From contig JAJLPB010000001.1 of NCBI GenBank assembly GCA_025548565.1, forward strand, positions 372,001 to 436,000: a stretch of DNA of 64,000 bases, given 5' to 3'. Source of the stretch: Rugamonas sp. A1-17. Its GTDB lineage: Bacteria; Pseudomonadota; Gammaproteobacteria; Burkholderiales; Burkholderiaceae_D. The notes below the pieces were generated by a model. The model saw nothing but the letters and a program-made list of their open reading frames with translations, was not told the DNA's origin and did no database searches. A program made the translations under genes and the position numbers. This document shows, piece by piece, positions 28,307-38,724 of this stretch. Every line of letters starts with the position of its first letter. The first letter of the stretch is position 1.

Positions 28307-28309
28307 GCG

Positions 28310-28873
28310 ATGAGCGGCCCGACGCCCGACACCCCATCCACCCCGGCCGGCCCGGAACGCCGCAGCCGCCTGCGCCAGTATCAGGTGCAGCTGCTCGAGC
28401 GCATGCAGGCCGCAAAAACCGGCGCCGCGGCGGGCGGCCGTGAGCTCGGCGTGCTGATAGGCGGGCGTCTCTGCCTGCTGGACTTGACCCAGATCAGTGA
28501 AATCGTGCCGCTGCAGCCGGTCACGCCGGTGCCGCTGGCGCAGGACTGGTACCAGGGACTGGCCAATATCCGCGGCAACCTGACCGGCGTGATCGACCTG
28601 GCGCGCTACCAGGGCCTGGCCGCCGGCGACGCGGCGGCGGCGGAACGGCGCCTGATCACCTTCGCCCCCACATTGGGTTTCAACTGCGCGCTGCTGGCCG
28701 AGCGCGTTCTGGGCCTGCGCAAGCTGGCCGACATGCAGGCGCTGGAAGCGCCGGCCGATGCCGGACCTGAATGGAGCCGCCAGCACTACACCGACGGCGA
28801 AGGCCAGCAATGGACCCGCGTCGACCTGGCGCAGCTGGTGCGTGAATCGCGTTTTCTGCAGGTTGGTTTGTAA
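28310..28873 (+). CDS. pilI: PilI, CheW-like chemotaxis coupling protein
   Basis: The 187-residue protein is a single CheW domain. After a Pro-rich N-terminal 20 residues, a strand GVLIGGRLCLLDLTQISEIV and the conserved WYQGLANIRGNLTGVIDLARY motif are visible. It should couple PilJ to the kinase PilL. It begins three bases after the pilH stop, so the genes are tightly linked. Confidence 0.93.
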   Translation: MSGPTPDTPSTPAGPERRSRLRQYQVQLLERMQAAKTGAAAGGRELGVLIGGRLCLLDLTQISEIVPLQPVTPVPLAQDWYQGLANIRGNLTGVIDLARYQGLAAGDAAAAERRLITFAPTLGFNCALLAERVLGLRKLADMQALEAPADAGPEWSRQHYTDGEGQQWTRVDLAQLVRESRFLQVGL

Positions 28874-28918
28874 GGGCGGCATACTGGGGTAGATCGCAAC
28901 TAATCCGAAGAGGGTGTA

Positions 28919-31285
28919 ATGGCTTTCAAGATGGGGTTTTTCTCGCGGGGCGACCGCAAAGCCGCGCCGGACATGGCAGCGAATTCGGAATTTGGCGAAG
29001 CGGGCGATTCGCAGTTTTTGCACACCGGCGCTGTGGCGGCGCCAATGCCGATGCCGCCGCCGCCAGCGCCCGCAAGCGCCGCCGATGGCGACAGCACCGC
29101 CGCCGTCACGGACAGCGCCGCGCCGCTGCGCCTGCGCGATGCGCTGGGCCGCCGTGGCGGCGCTCCGGTGGCGCCGGCCGAGCCGGGGGCCGGATTCAGG
29201 CTGCCGCTGATCGGTCACCTGCCGGCGCAACGCCAACTGAGCATCCTGTCGACGGCGCTGGCGGTCAGCCTGGCGCTGAGCGCCTTGTTCGTCGCCCTGA
29301 ATACCATCCACAGCGCCAACCGCTCGACCCAGACCCAGGTCGCCAGCGATGCGCTGATGCACTCGCAGCGCATCGGCAAGGCCGCGCCGAACGCGGTGCA
29401 GGGCAGCGCGGAAGGCTTCCGCCAATTGGAGGAAAGCCGCAAGGAATTGAACAACGACTTCGTGCTGATGACGCGCGGCGGCCGCTATCACGGCCGCGAG
29501 ATCGGCGAGCCGATCGCCGCGCTGGCGCCTGTCGTGGCTGCGGCCCGCAAGCAATGGGGGCCGTCCGATATCGCGGCCGGCACCATCCTGCTGCTGAACG
29601 CTGACCTGAGCGGCGTCGATAAAACCCTGAAGAAGATCAATGACCTGTCGCCGTCCCTGCTCAACCGCACCGAGGATATCTCCGCGCTCAAGGTGCAGCG
29701 CGGCGGTTCGGCGCGCGAGATCGCGGCGCTCGGCAAGCTGACCATGCTCACGCAGCGCATGAGCCGCGGCGCCGGCGAGTTCCTCACCGCCGGCGGCATC
29801 ACGTCGGAGACCGCGTTCCAGCTTGGCCGCGACACCACCGTGTTCCGCAACACCGTCGACGGCTTCCTCAACGGCAGCGCGCCGCTCGGACTGGCGGCCG
29901 TGCGCGAGCCGGACCTGCGCGAGAAATTCACCGCGCTGAAAAACGATTTCGAGGAATACCAGAAGCTGGTGACGGCTATCCTCGACAAGCTGGATAAATT
30001 CAGCGCCGCCAAGAACGCCGAACAGCTGATCTTCAACGACAACGAAGCCCTGCGCCAGCGCCTGTCGGTGCTGCAGCAGGCCTACCGCGAAGACCAGGAT
30101 TCGCTGGGCCTGACCTTCTGGCTGATGGTGGCCGGCGGCATGTTCACGCTGGTCTCGGCGGCGGCCATCGGCCGCGTGCTGCTGGTCGATTCCTACAACC
30201 GCACGCGCGGCGCCGACCGCCGCCGCCAGGAAGCGGAAGCCATGCGCCAGCAATCGCAGCGCAAGGAGGAGGAAGCGAAGGCCATGAATGACCAGAACCA
30301 GGCGGCGATTCTGCGCCTGATGAACGAGCTGCAGGAGGTGGCGGACGGCGACTTGACGGTGCAGGCCACGGTGTCCGAGGACATCACCGGCGCCATCGCC
30401 GACTCGGTCAACTACACGGTGGAAGAGCTGCGCGGCCTGGTGGGCCGCGTGACCGCCACCGCCGAGCAGGTGACCAAGGCGTCCACCCACGCCCAGAGCA
30501 TCTCCAGCGACCTGCTGCTGGCGTCGCAGCAGCAGTCGCGCGAGATCCAGGACGCATCGGCCACCGTGGTCAAGATGGCCAACGAGATCACCGACGTGTC
30601 GCGCTCGGCCAGCGAATCGGCCGACGTGGCGCGCCAGTCGGTGGCGGCCGCGCAGCAGGGCGCGACGGCGGTGGAAAACGCCATCAAGGGCATGCACGAG
30701 ATCCGCGAGCAGATCCAGGACACGTCCAAGCGCATCAAGCGGCTGGGCGAATCGTCGCAGGAGATCGGCGAGATCACCGAGCTGATTTCCGACATCACCG
30801 AGCAGACCAACGTGCTGGCGCTGAACGCGGCGATCCAGGCCGCGTCGGCCGGCGAGGCGGGACGCGGCTTCTCGGTGGTGGCGGAAGAGGTGCAGCGCCT
30901 GGCCGAACGCTCGGCCGAAGCGGCCAAGCAGATCGGCGCGCTGGTGCGCACCATCCAGACCGATACCCACGACGCCGTGGCCGCGATGGAAAAGTCGACC
31001 CAGGGCGTGGTCGAAGGCGCGCGCCTGTCCGACGCGGCCGGCGCCGCGCTGAACGACATCTCGCAGGTGTCTAACCGTCTGGCCGAGCTGATCTCCGGCA
31101 TCTCCATGGCGACCGGCCAGCAGGCCACGTCGGCGTCCGGCGTGGCGCAGAACATCCAACACATTTTGACGGTGACCGAGCAGACGCAGGACGGTACCCA
31201 GCAAACCGCACAATCGATTCATAAGCTGTCAGTGCTGGCGCAGGAATTGAAAAACTCGGTGGCGCGGTTCCGTATCGCGTCCTGA
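28919..31285 (+). CDS. pilJ: PilJ methyl-accepting chemotaxis protein
   Basis: The 788-residue protein has a long N-terminal cytoplasmic Ala/Pro-rich segment (1-100), a first membrane helix (about 108-128), a periplasmic PilJ-type helical domain, and a second helix (about 397-418). A HAMP-like region and a MCP signalling domain follow, with the hairpin tip sequence [21 protein letters not shown] near residue 627. It senses pilus or surface signals. An AGAGG Shine-Dalgarno precedes the ATG. No CheR or CheB gene lies within the operon. Confidence 0.93.
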   Translation: MAFKMGFFSRGDRKAAPDMAANSEFGEAGDSQFLHTGAVAAPMPMPPPPAPASAADGDSTAAVTDSAAPLRLRDALGRRGGAPVAPAEPGAGFRLPLIGHLPAQRQLSILSTALAVSLALSALFVALNTIHSANRSTQTQVASDALMHSQRIGKAAPNAVQGSAEGFRQLEESRKELNNDFVLMTRGGRYHGREIGEPIAALAPVVAAARKQWGPSDIAAGTILLLNADLSGVDKTLKKINDLSPSLLNRTEDISALKVQRGGSAREIAALGKLTMLTQRMSRGAGEFLTAGGITSETAFQLGRDTTVFRNTVDGFLNGSAPLGLAAVREPDLREKFTALKNDFEEYQKLVTAILDKLDKFSAAKNAEQLIFNDNEALRQRLSVLQQAYREDQDSLGLTFWLMVAGGMFTLVSAAAIGRVLLVDSYNRTRGADRRRQEAEAMRQQSQRKEEEAKAMNDQNQAAILRLMNELQEVADGDLTVQATVSEDITGAIADSVNYTVEELRGLVGRVTATAEQVTKASTHAQSISSDLLLASQQQSREIQDASATVVKMANEITDVSRSASESADVARQSVAAAQQGATAVENAIKGMHEIREQIQDTSKRIKRLGESSQEIGEITELISDITEQTNVLALNAAIQAASAGEAGRGFSVVAEEVQRLAERSAEAAKQIGALVRTIQTDTHDAVAAMEKSTQGVVEGARLSDAAGAALNDISQVSNRLAELISGISMATGQQATSASGVAQNIQHILTVTEQTQDGTQQTAQSIHKLSVLAQELKNSVARFRIAS

Positions 31286-31315
31286 ACCGCCCATCATTGA
31301 AAGGCCGAGGCAAGC

Positions 31316-34300
31316 ATGACCACAACTGATTTTCCGAATCCGCCGCAACCGCAGTTCGATACCGGCCCCTTGTCGTGGGTGATGGTGGAAATCCGCGAGT
31401 CGCTGGCACGCTCGAAGACCGCCCTGTTCGAAGCGGGCGGCCGGGCGCCGGAGGATCAGGCGACCCAGTTGCAGCATGCGCGGTCGCACCTGCACCAGGC
31501 GCACGGCGCGCTGATGATGGTGGACGTGGATGGCGTGGGCCTGATGACGCAGGTGGCCGAGGAGGCGCTGGACCGCTTCAAGGCCGGCACCCTCAAATGC
31601 AGCACCGACCATGCGCAGACGCTGGCGGAGCTGTATCAGGCGCTGGTGGAGTATCTGCAGGAGCTGCTGGAGGGCGCGCCGTCGCAGCCGGTCAAGCTGT
31701 TCCCTTACTACCGCGCGGTGCAGGAGATGATGGGCGCGGAGCGCGTCCATCCGGCGGACCTGTTCTATCCCGATTTATCGCGCAGCGTGGCGCCGCCACC
31801 GGCTGGCGAGGCCGCCGTCGCGGACTACACGGCGTTCCGCCAGCGCTTCGAGAAATCGCTGCTGCCTTACCTGAAGAGCACCGAGGCGGCGCAGCAGCGG
31901 GAGCATGCCGCCGAGCTGCTGGAGGCCGTGAAGCTGGTCGCCACCGCCCAGCAGGACGCCAAAGCGCGCACCTTCTGGCTGGCGATGCAGGCCTTCGCGG
32001 AGCTGGTGGCCAACGGCGAGCTGGCGGGCGGCTTGTACGTCAAGCAGTTGTTCGGGTTGATCAACCTTCAGATCCGCCGTCTGAGCCAGGGCACCGCCGC
32101 GCAGCCGGATGCGATGCTGCGCGACGCGTTGTTCTTCATCGCCGCTGTTCCTGCATCGGCGTCGTCATCGGAGACGGTGCTGGAGCTGCGCCGCGTGTTC
32201 GCGCTTGACGGCCTGGTGCCGGCCGATTATGAACGCCGCCGCTACGGTCAGATCGACCTCGATGCGCTGGAGCGCGCCAAGGCCGGCATGGCGCGGGCCA
32301 AGGCGAGCTGGGACAGGCTGGCCGGCGCGGAAATCGATCCGGCGCTGGACGCGGCATTCGGCAGCGCGCTGGCCGACGTGGCGGAGGCGTGCGACCAATT
32401 GGATCTGCCGGCGCTGAGCATCTTGTTGCGGCAGCTGGCCGGCGTGGCGCATACCGCCATCTCGGCCGGCCGCAGCGAGGAGCTGGCGCTGGAGATGGCG
32501 ACCGCGCTGCTGTTCGCCGAACATGGACTGGAGCAGATCCGCCATCTGCCCGGCGATTTCGCGGCGCATGCGGACACGATAGGCGCGCGCCTGCTGGCGC
32601 TGGTGTCCGGCGACACGCCGCCGGAACCGGCGCAGTGGCAGAGCGGCCTGGCGCAGCAGATGCGGCAGGACGATACCGTCGTCGCGTTGGCGATGGAGAT
32701 GAAGGCCGGCTTGCGCCAGGTCGAGAAGGTGCTCGATGATTATTACGTCGACCCGTCGAAGCGGCCATCGCTGACGGAACTGGACCCGGTGCTGCACCAG
32801 TTGCAGGGCGCGCTGTCCATCCTCGATCAGGAAGACGCGACGAAGGCGGCGCAGCATGTGAAGGCCGCCGTGCAGGCGCTGGCGGCGGGCGAGGCCGATC
32901 CATCGCTGGAGCCGAAGGCGCTGGACGATATCGCGCAGAATGTCGGCGCTCTGGGCTTCTTTGTCGACATGCTGGCGCAGAACGCGGCCGGTGCGCGCGA
33001 GCGCTTCACGTTCGACGCGGCGCATGGTACGTTCCGTTCGGTGCCGTTCAAGAAGATGGCAGGCTCCGAGTCGATACCGGTGCTGGAGGAGCAGGTCCCC
33101 GCGCCGGCTCCCGTGGCGATGCCGGCGCAGGCCCCCGCGCCGGCCAGCAGCGATGCGGCGGTGGAGGCGGAGCTGCTGGACATCTTTATCTCCGAGGCCG
33201 GGGAGGTGCTGCAGTTTATCGACGCCACGCTGGCCAAGCCACGCGAGGAGTCGGGCAGCGAGGATAATTTGACCATGCTGCGGCGCTCCTTCCATACGCT
33301 GAAGGGCAGCGGCAGGATGGTGGGCCTGAGCCAGTTCGCCGACGCGGCGCATGCCATCGAGCGGGTGATGAATGTGTGGCTGGCGGAGGCACGGCCGGCC
33401 ACGGATGCCTTGTTTGATTTGCTGAACGAGGCGGCGCGCCAGATGGGCGCGTGGGTGGGGGAATTGGTGGCGGCCGGGATCTCGGCGCGCAACGCGGATG
33501 CGCTGGTCGCCGCGGCGGCGCGCGTGCAGGAGGGCGGCGAGTTCGCGATCGATGCGGCGGCGCCACCGCCATCGTTGGTGCCGGAAGCTGAAGCGGAAGT
33601 GGTCGCGGAGGTGGAGGGGCTGCCGTTCGATGCCGCTGACGAACCGCAGGCGGCCGAGCCGCCATCGGCCACGGCACCGCCAGCGATCGAGCCGCCGATG
33701 CCGACAGCGCCGCCGGCGATTGTCTCCAATGGCAATGTCATCGACTTCCCGACCATCACGCCGGCGGTGCCGCGCGACGACAACGTCAAGCACATCGGCG
33801 ATCTGGAGATCCCTCTGCCGCTGTACAACATCTACCTGCACGAGACGGACGAACTGGTTCGCCTGCTCACGCAGGACTTCGGCGAATGGCGCCACGAGCC
33901 GCGCCGTCCGGTCCATGCGGAGGCGTTGCAGGCATCGCACACGCTGGCCGGCACGTCGGGGACTGTCGGCTTCAAGGCCTTGCGGGAGTTGGCGCTGGCG
34001 CTGGAGTCCACGCTGCAGGCGCTGCTGCCGCCCGCGCCGCATCTCGACCAGGTGCAGCATGATTTGCTGGACTTTACGATGGAGCGTATCCGCCAGATGC
34101 TGCAGAACTTCGCGGCCGGCGATATGCCGGCGGCGCAACCTGAGTTGATCACAGCGCTGCACGACCTGCGCGCGGAACTGGAGGCCACACCGCCAGCGGC
34201 CAGCAATGATATCGAGGCGCGACTGGATGATCTGGTCGCGGAGACGATGCACGACATCGTATCCGCGCCTGTGGAATCGGCGATGGAGCGGTTGTTCCGC

Positions 34301-37057
34301 GAGGCGTTCGAAGCGCTCAGCGGCAGTGTGCCGGAATCGGATGCGCCCGTGCGTGAAGCGGCGCCGAAAAAGACAGAGGCGCGCGCGGACGACAGCATCG
34401 ACGATCTGTTCAACGCCGCGTTTGACGATGCCTTCGCCGAACCGCCGCTCAAAATCGCCGAGCCGGAGTCCGAACCCGCGCCACCGGCGCCCGTGCTGGA
34501 GCTGGCGCCCGGGCCAGAGCCCGAGCCCGAGCCGGCAGCCTCCGTACCCGAGCCCGAGCCCGAGTTTGTAGCCGCCGCGCTCGCACCCGATACCGAGCCG
34601 CCAGCCTCCGCGCCGCTGGCGCCGGAACCGGAATCTGCGCTGGAGCAGGAACCGGAACTCATCCCCGGCGACGACGTTTTGCTGGAAGCAGAAGTTATCG
34701 AACTGCCGCCGGCCGAACCTGAAATCCTGACCGCCGCACCGGCAATCTTCCACGACGAATTGGACGCCGACTTGCTGCCGGTCTTCCTGGAAGAAGGCGC
34801 GGACTTGCTGCCGCAGGTGGGCGAGGCATTGCGCACCTGGCACCACAATCCCGCCGACACCGCGCAAGCCCAAAGCCTGCTGCGCCTCCTGCACACAGTG
34901 AAGGGCAGCGCCCGCATGGCCGGCGCGATGCGGCTGGGCCAGCACGCCCACGAAATCGAAACGCACATTGAAAACATGGTGCACGCCGGTTCCGCCACGC
35001 CGCAAGCCTTCGACGAACTGCTGGCCCACTACGACCACGCGCTGCTGCTGTTCGAACAGCTCCAGCATCCGGACGCATCGCAGCAAGCCGCCGGCCTCGC
35101 CGCCGATGTCGCCAGCCTGGAGGCAGGCCAGCCGGCCATCGCCGGAACCAATGGCATCACGGCGGACGCCGTGGACAGCGCCGAAGCACTCGCCGCCGCG
35201 CCCGCGCCAGCCGCACCGGCGTCCGCGGATGAACTGCAATCGAGCGCGAAATCGCCGCTGGTCCGCGTCCGCGCCGACATCCTGGACCGCCTGGTGAACC
35301 AGGCCGGTGAAGTATCGATCTCCCGCTCCAAGCTGGAGAACGAAGTCGAAACCCTGCGCGCCTCGCTGTTCGACTTCTCCGAAAACCTCACCCGCCTGCG
35401 CCGCCAGCTCCGTGAAGTGGAGATGCAAGCCGAATCGCAGATCGCCTCCCGCATGTCGATCTCCAGCGATCGCGAATTCGATCCGCTCGAATTCGACCGT
35501 TTCACGCGCCTGCAGGAATTGACCCGCATGATGGCGGAAAGCGTCAACGACGTCGCCTCCTTCCACGAAAGCCTGACCCGCAGCGTCGACAACGCCGGCG
35601 ACGACCTGGTGCTGCAAGCGCGCCTGACGCGCGACCTGCAGCGCGACCTGATGCGCGTGCGCATGGTGCCCTTCGCCAGCATCTCCGAACGCCTGTTCCG
35701 CGTCGCGCGGCAGAGCGCCAAGGAAGTCGACAAGCGCGTCAACCTGGACATACGCGGCAGCACGGTGGAAATCGACCGCAGCGTGCTGGAACGCATGGCC
35801 GCGCCGTTTGAACACCTGCTGCGCAACGCCATCGCCCACGGCGTGGAAAGCCGCGCCGCCCGCAGCGAAGCGGGCAAGAACGAAACCGGCGAACTGCTGG
35901 TGCAGGTCACGCAGCAGGGCAACGAAGTCGTCATCGAATTCACCGACGATGGCGGCGGCCTCGATCTGGACCGCATCCGCGCCAAGGCGATCAGCAATGG
36001 CTTGCTGCGGGAAGACGAGGAAGTCACCGACGTCCAGATCGCCGACCTGATTTTTGAACCCGGCTTCTCCACCGCCGAATCGCTGACCGAATTGTCCGGG
36101 CGCGGCGTCGGCATGGACGTGGTGCAGTCCGAGGCCCAGGCGCTGGGCGGGCGCGTCGACACCTTCTCTGAACGCGGCAAAGGCACGCGCTTCACCATCC
36201 ACCTGCCGCTCACGCTGGCCGTCACGCAGGTTGTACTGCTGGCGGCGGGCGGCAAGACCTACGCTCTGCCGGCCATTCTGGTCGAACAGGTGCTGCAGAT
36301 GAAGGACGCCGCGCTGACCGAAGCGCACCACAACGGCTACGTGCCGGTGCACGGCCAGCAGGCCGCGCTGCACTACCTGCCCGCCTTGCTGGGCGACGCG
36401 GCGGCGCAACCGCCGGCGCAGCGATCCGCGCCGGTGATGATGCTCAAGAACGGCAACGAGAGGCTGGCGGTGCGCGTCGACGAGGTGCTGGGCAACCGCG
36501 AAGTCGTCATCAAGAACATCGGCCCGCAGTTGGCGCGCATGGTCGGCATCGCCGGCGCCACGGTGCTCGGTTCGGGCGACATCGTCCTGATCCTGAACCC
36601 GGTCGCGCTGGCGCAGCACCTGGCGCACCATCCCGAGATGCAGCAGCACCATGCGCGGGCGGCGGGCGAGGGCGCGGCGCCGCGGCAGCAGGGGCGTTCC
36701 ATCATGGTGGTCGATGATTCCCTGACCGTGCGCCGCGTGACCCAGCGCCTGCTGGAGCGCGAAGGCTACAATGTCGTGCTGGCCAAGGACGGTGTCGATG
36801 CGCTGGAGCAGCTGCAAGGGGGCAGGCCGGACCTGATGCTGGTCGATATCGAGATGCCGCGCATGGACGGCTTCGACCTGACGCGCAACGTCCGTGGCGA
36901 CGAGCGCACCAAGGACATCCCCATCATCATGATCACGTCGCGCAGCGCGGACAAGCACCGCAACTATGCGTTGCAACTGGGAGTGAACGCCTACTTCGGC
37001 AAGCCCTTCCAGGAACCGCTGCTGCTGGACGCGATCAAGGGACTTTTGAAGGGTTAG
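31316..37057 (+). CDS. pilL: PilL/ChpA-type CheA hybrid histidine kinase
   Basis: This very large 1913-residue protein carries several Hpt-like domains: strong sites SFHTLKGSGRMVG (about 658), SHTLAGTSGTVG (about 874) and LHTVKGSARMAG (about 1192), plus a degenerate N-terminal one. Pro/Glu/Ala-rich linkers lie between (about 1030-1140). The kinase core has HLLRNAIAHGVE (N-box, about 1500), a CheW-like domain (from about 1640) and a C-terminal receiver with phospho-Asp near 1843 (LVDIEMPRMDG). It should autophosphorylate and signal to PilG and PilH, controlling twitching. It ends overlapping the convergent VOC gene by four bases. Confidence 0.94.
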   Translation: MTTTDFPNPPQPQFDTGPLSWVMVEIRESLARSKTALFEAGGRAPEDQATQLQHARSHLHQAHGALMMVDVDGVGLMTQVAEEALDRFKAGTLKCSTDHAQTLAELYQALVEYLQELLEGAPSQPVKLFPYYRAVQEMMGAERVHPADLFYPDLSRSVAPPPAGEAAVADYTAFRQRFEKSLLPYLKSTEAAQQREHAAELLEAVKLVATAQQDAKARTFWLAMQAFAELVANGELAGGLYVKQLFGLINLQIRRLSQGTAAQPDAMLRDALFFIAAVPASASSSETVLELRRVFALDGLVPADYERRRYGQIDLDALERAKAGMARAKASWDRLAGAEIDPALDAAFGSALADVAEACDQLDLPALSILLRQLAGVAHTAISAGRSEELALEMATALLFAEHGLEQIRHLPGDFAAHADTIGARLLALVSGDTPPEPAQWQSGLAQQMRQDDTVVALAMEMKAGLRQVEKVLDDYYVDPSKRPSLTELDPVLHQLQGALSILDQEDATKAAQHVKAAVQALAAGEADPSLEPKALDDIAQNVGALGFFVDMLAQNAAGARERFTFDAAHGTFRSVPFKKMAGSESIPVLEEQVPAPAPVAMPAQAPAPASSDAAVEAELLDIFISEAGEVLQFIDATLAKPREESGSEDNLTMLRRSFHTLKGSGRMVGLSQFADAAHAIERVMNVWLAEARPATDALFDLLNEAARQMGAWVGELVAAGISARNADALVAAAARVQEGGEFAIDAAAPPPSLVPEAEAEVVAEVEGLPFDAADEPQAAEPPSATAPPAIEPPMPTAPPAIVSNGNVIDFPTITPAVPRDDNVKHIGDLEIPLPLYNIYLHETDELVRLLTQDFGEWRHEPRRPVHAEALQASHTLAGTSGTVGFKALRELALALESTLQALLPPAPHLDQVQHDLLDFTMERIRQMLQNFAAGDMPAAQPELITALHDLRAELEATPPAASNDIEARLDDLVAETMHDIVSAPVESAMERLFREAFEALSGSVPESDAPVREAAPKKTEARADDSIDDLFNAAFDDAFAEPPLKIAEPESEPAPPAPVLELAPGPEPEPEPAASVPEPEPEFVAAALAPDTEPPASAPLAPEPESALEQEPELIPGDDVLLEAEVIELPPAEPEILTAAPAIFHDELDADLLPVFLEEGADLLPQVGEALRTWHHNPADTAQAQSLLRLLHTVKGSARMAGAMRLGQHAHEIETHIENMVHAGSATPQAFDELLAHYDHALLLFEQLQHPDASQQAAGLAADVASLEAGQPAIAGTNGITADAVDSAEALAAAPAPAAPASADELQSSAKSPLVRVRADILDRLVNQAGEVSISRSKLENEVETLRASLFDFSENLTRLRRQLREVEMQAESQIASRMSISSDREFDPLEFDRFTRLQELTRMMAESVNDVASFHESLTRSVDNAGDDLVLQARLTRDLQRDLMRVRMVPFASISERLFRVARQSAKEVDKRVNLDIRGSTVEIDRSVLERMAAPFEHLLRNAIAHGVESRAARSEAGKNETGELLVQVTQQGNEVVIEFTDDGGGLDLDRIRAKAISNGLLREDEEVTDVQIADLIFEPGFSTAESLTELSGRGVGMDVVQSEAQALGGRVDTFSERGKGTRFTIHLPLTLAVTQVVLLAAGGKTYALPAILVEQVLQMKDAALTEAHHNGYVPVHGQQAALHYLPALLGDAAAQPPAQRSAPVMMLKNGNERLAVRVDEVLGNREVVIKNIGPQLARMVGIAGATVLGSGDIVLILNPVALAQHLAHHPEMQQHHARAAGEGAAPRQQGRSIMVVDDSLTVRRVTQRLLEREGYNVVLAKDGVDALEQLQGGRPDLMLVDIEMPRMDGFDLTRNVRGDERTKDIPIIMITSRSADKHRNYALQLGVNAYFGKPFQEPLLLDAIKGLLKG

Positions 37058-37536
37058 GCGGCGCGCACGGCGGCTTCGATCGCGGCGACGTCGATTTTCC
37101 CCATCTTCATCATGGCCTGGAACGCGCGCTGGGCGACGTCGCCGCCCTTGGCCATGGCATCGGTCAGCACGCGCGGCGTGATCTGCCATGACAGGCCCCA
37201 TTTGTCCTTGCACCAGCCGCAGGCGCTTGCGCTGCCGCCGTTGTTGATGATGGCGTTCCAATAGCGGTCGGTCTCGGCCTGGTCGTCGGTGGCGATCTGG
37301 AACGAGAACGCCTCGCTGTGCTTGAAGGCCTTGCCGCCATTGAGGCCGATGCACGGAATGCCGCACACCGTGAACTCGACTGTCAATACGCTATCCGCTT
37401 TCCCGCCGGGGAAATCGGACGGCGCCCGGTGCACCTTGCCGACCGCGCTGTCGGGGAAGGTGCTGGCATAGAAGTGCGCGGCTTCTTCCGCGTCATGGTC
37501 GTACCACAGGCAGATCGTGTTTTTGTTCATCGTCAC
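37054..37536 (-). CDS. VOC-family protein (PhnB/3-demethylubiquinone methyltransferase-like fold)
   Basis: The 160-residue protein begins MTMNKNTICLWYDHDAEEAA, typical of the PhnB-like VOC group, and contains a central FTVCGIPCIGLNGG and C-terminal WCKDKWGLSWQITPRVL region as in that family. These are small metal-binding-fold proteins of varied function, often unannotated. A GGAGCG Shine-Dalgarno lies before the start. It is divergent from the following plus-strand gene. Confidence 0.88.
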   Translation of the reverse strand: MTMNKNTICLWYDHDAEEAAHFYASTFPDSAVGKVHRAPSDFPGGKADSVLTVEFTVCGIPCIGLNGGKAFKHSEAFSFQIATDDQAETDRYWNAIINNGGSASACGWCKDKWGLSWQITPRVLTDAMAKGGDVAQRAFQAMMKMGKIDVAAIEAAVRAA

Positions 37537-37700
37537 GCTCCTTCGTTAGTCGAGGACGTAGTCTACCTCCGCTTGCGCGCGCGGCGGCGCGAGTTTGCCC
37601 GGGCATTTGCAAGTCATTTGTGGGTCCGACAAGATTAACTTTCTCCCTGCGGTTGTCGATATTCCATCGATGACGCCTTTATCTACAGGAAGAAAGCATC

Positions 37701-38390
37701 ATGTCAGTCACCAGCACATATTCATTCATACAAGGGTTCTTCAACGGCGTGTTCGTTGGCCAGAACGCTGTCAGCGCGGCAGATCAACCATTCACCGAAT
37801 CGCCTCCGGGCAGCGGCATCCTGGTGGTCCATCGTCCCAATGGCGAAAACCTGGTCGATCTCGGCAAGGTAATCAACACCAACGCCAACGTCGGCATGGT
37901 CGCCAAGCAGCTGATCGCAGCGGGCGCCTCGCTCACCAGCGGCCTGCGCGTGCAGGGCACGCCGTGGATCAGCGTTCCTTACTTCAGCCAGTCGCCGGCT
38001 GCGCATAAACCTTTCGACATGCTAGCCAAGGTCAATTTCGATTTCCATATCGAGACGCCTTGGTATTGCAGCGATATCGATGGCACCATTTCGGTGTTCC
38101 TGTTCGTGTTCCTCGACAGTCAGAAGCACTTGCATGTGACGGTCGACGGCACCTGGTTCTCGTTCGAGGGCGGCGCGCCTTTCTGCGCCGGTCCCGCTTC
38201 CAATGCGCTGAAGGCCGCGCTGCCGGCGGTGCGCAAGGAAGTCCAGGCGCTGCTGCCCCAATTGACGTCGGCCATCGCCAGCGTCAAGTTCTCCAATATT
38301 TACTTCTTGCCTGGCGACGGTAAAAAAACCGCCGGCGCCTTCGTACAAAACGCCAGCAGCGATGCATCGCTTGGCTTGCTCTTAGCTTAA
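37701..38390 (+). CDS. Hypothetical protein, 229 residues, unknown family
   Basis: I do not recognise it. The product has no signal peptide, Gly/Ser/Ala-rich composition, and alternating beta strands in the middle (ISVFLFVFLDSQKHLHVTVDG, about 129-149, compactly hydrophobic), then an Ala-rich helical end (AALPAVRKEVQALLPQLTSAIASVKF). The gene has AGGAAG 5' to the ATG and is followed after 13 bases by another small unknown gene. The two are probably one unit. Confidence 0.7.
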   Translation: MSVTSTYSFIQGFFNGVFVGQNAVSAADQPFTESPPGSGILVVHRPNGENLVDLGKVINTNANVGMVAKQLIAAGASLTSGLRVQGTPWISVPYFSQSPAAHKPFDMLAKVNFDFHIETPWYCSDIDGTISVFLFVFLDSQKHLHVTVDGTWFSFEGGAPFCAGPASNALKAALPAVRKEVQALLPQLTSAIASVKFSNIYFLPGDGKKTAGAFVQNASSDASLGLLLA

Positions 38391-38403
38391 AAGGAAAATG
38401 AAA

Positions 38404-38724
38404 ATGGATAAGGATCAAAAACTGGTCAACGACATCAGCGCGCTGCTGCGCGACGCCGGCTACACCGGGCTGAATGTGCATACCGACCAAAATGGCACGC
38501 TGCTCAACGCCACCCGTGAGCGCGGCGGCGTGGTGCTGCGCCTGGCGCCGGACATGCAGAAAGTCGGCCGCCGCACCGAGGGTGGCGCGGCGGAGGCGCG
38601 CGCCGAGCGGCTGGATGTGCATCAGGTGCCGGCGATGGAGGGCGTGGATCAGCAGATACGCGCCAATCCCGAACTGGCCAAGGCCATGGGCATCCCGGCC
38701 GAGCATCTGAAGTACATCATGTAG
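38404..38724 (+). CDS. Hypothetical small soluble protein
   Basis: The product has 106 residues from ATG 38404 (AGGA at 8-base spacing; an ATG at 38398 sits only 2 bases from that AGGA). It is charged and soluble, with a predicted N-terminal helix (KLVNDISALLRDAGY) and a C-terminal PELAKAMGIPAEHLKYIM. The next gene is on the other strand with its end overlapping by eight bases (38717-38724). The function is unknown. Confidence 0.65.
   Translation: MDKDQKLVNDISALLRDAGYTGLNVHTDQNGTLLNATRERGGVVLRLAPDMQKVGRRTEGGAAEARAERLDVHQVPAMEGVDQQIRANPELAKAMGIPAEHLKYIM

Noticed and set aside
27824..37366. Very long open frames on the minus strand across the pil operon
   Set aside because: They are antisense to pilH-pilL, lack family resemblance, are rich in Arg/His/Gln and are explained by high-GC third-position bias in the real genes.
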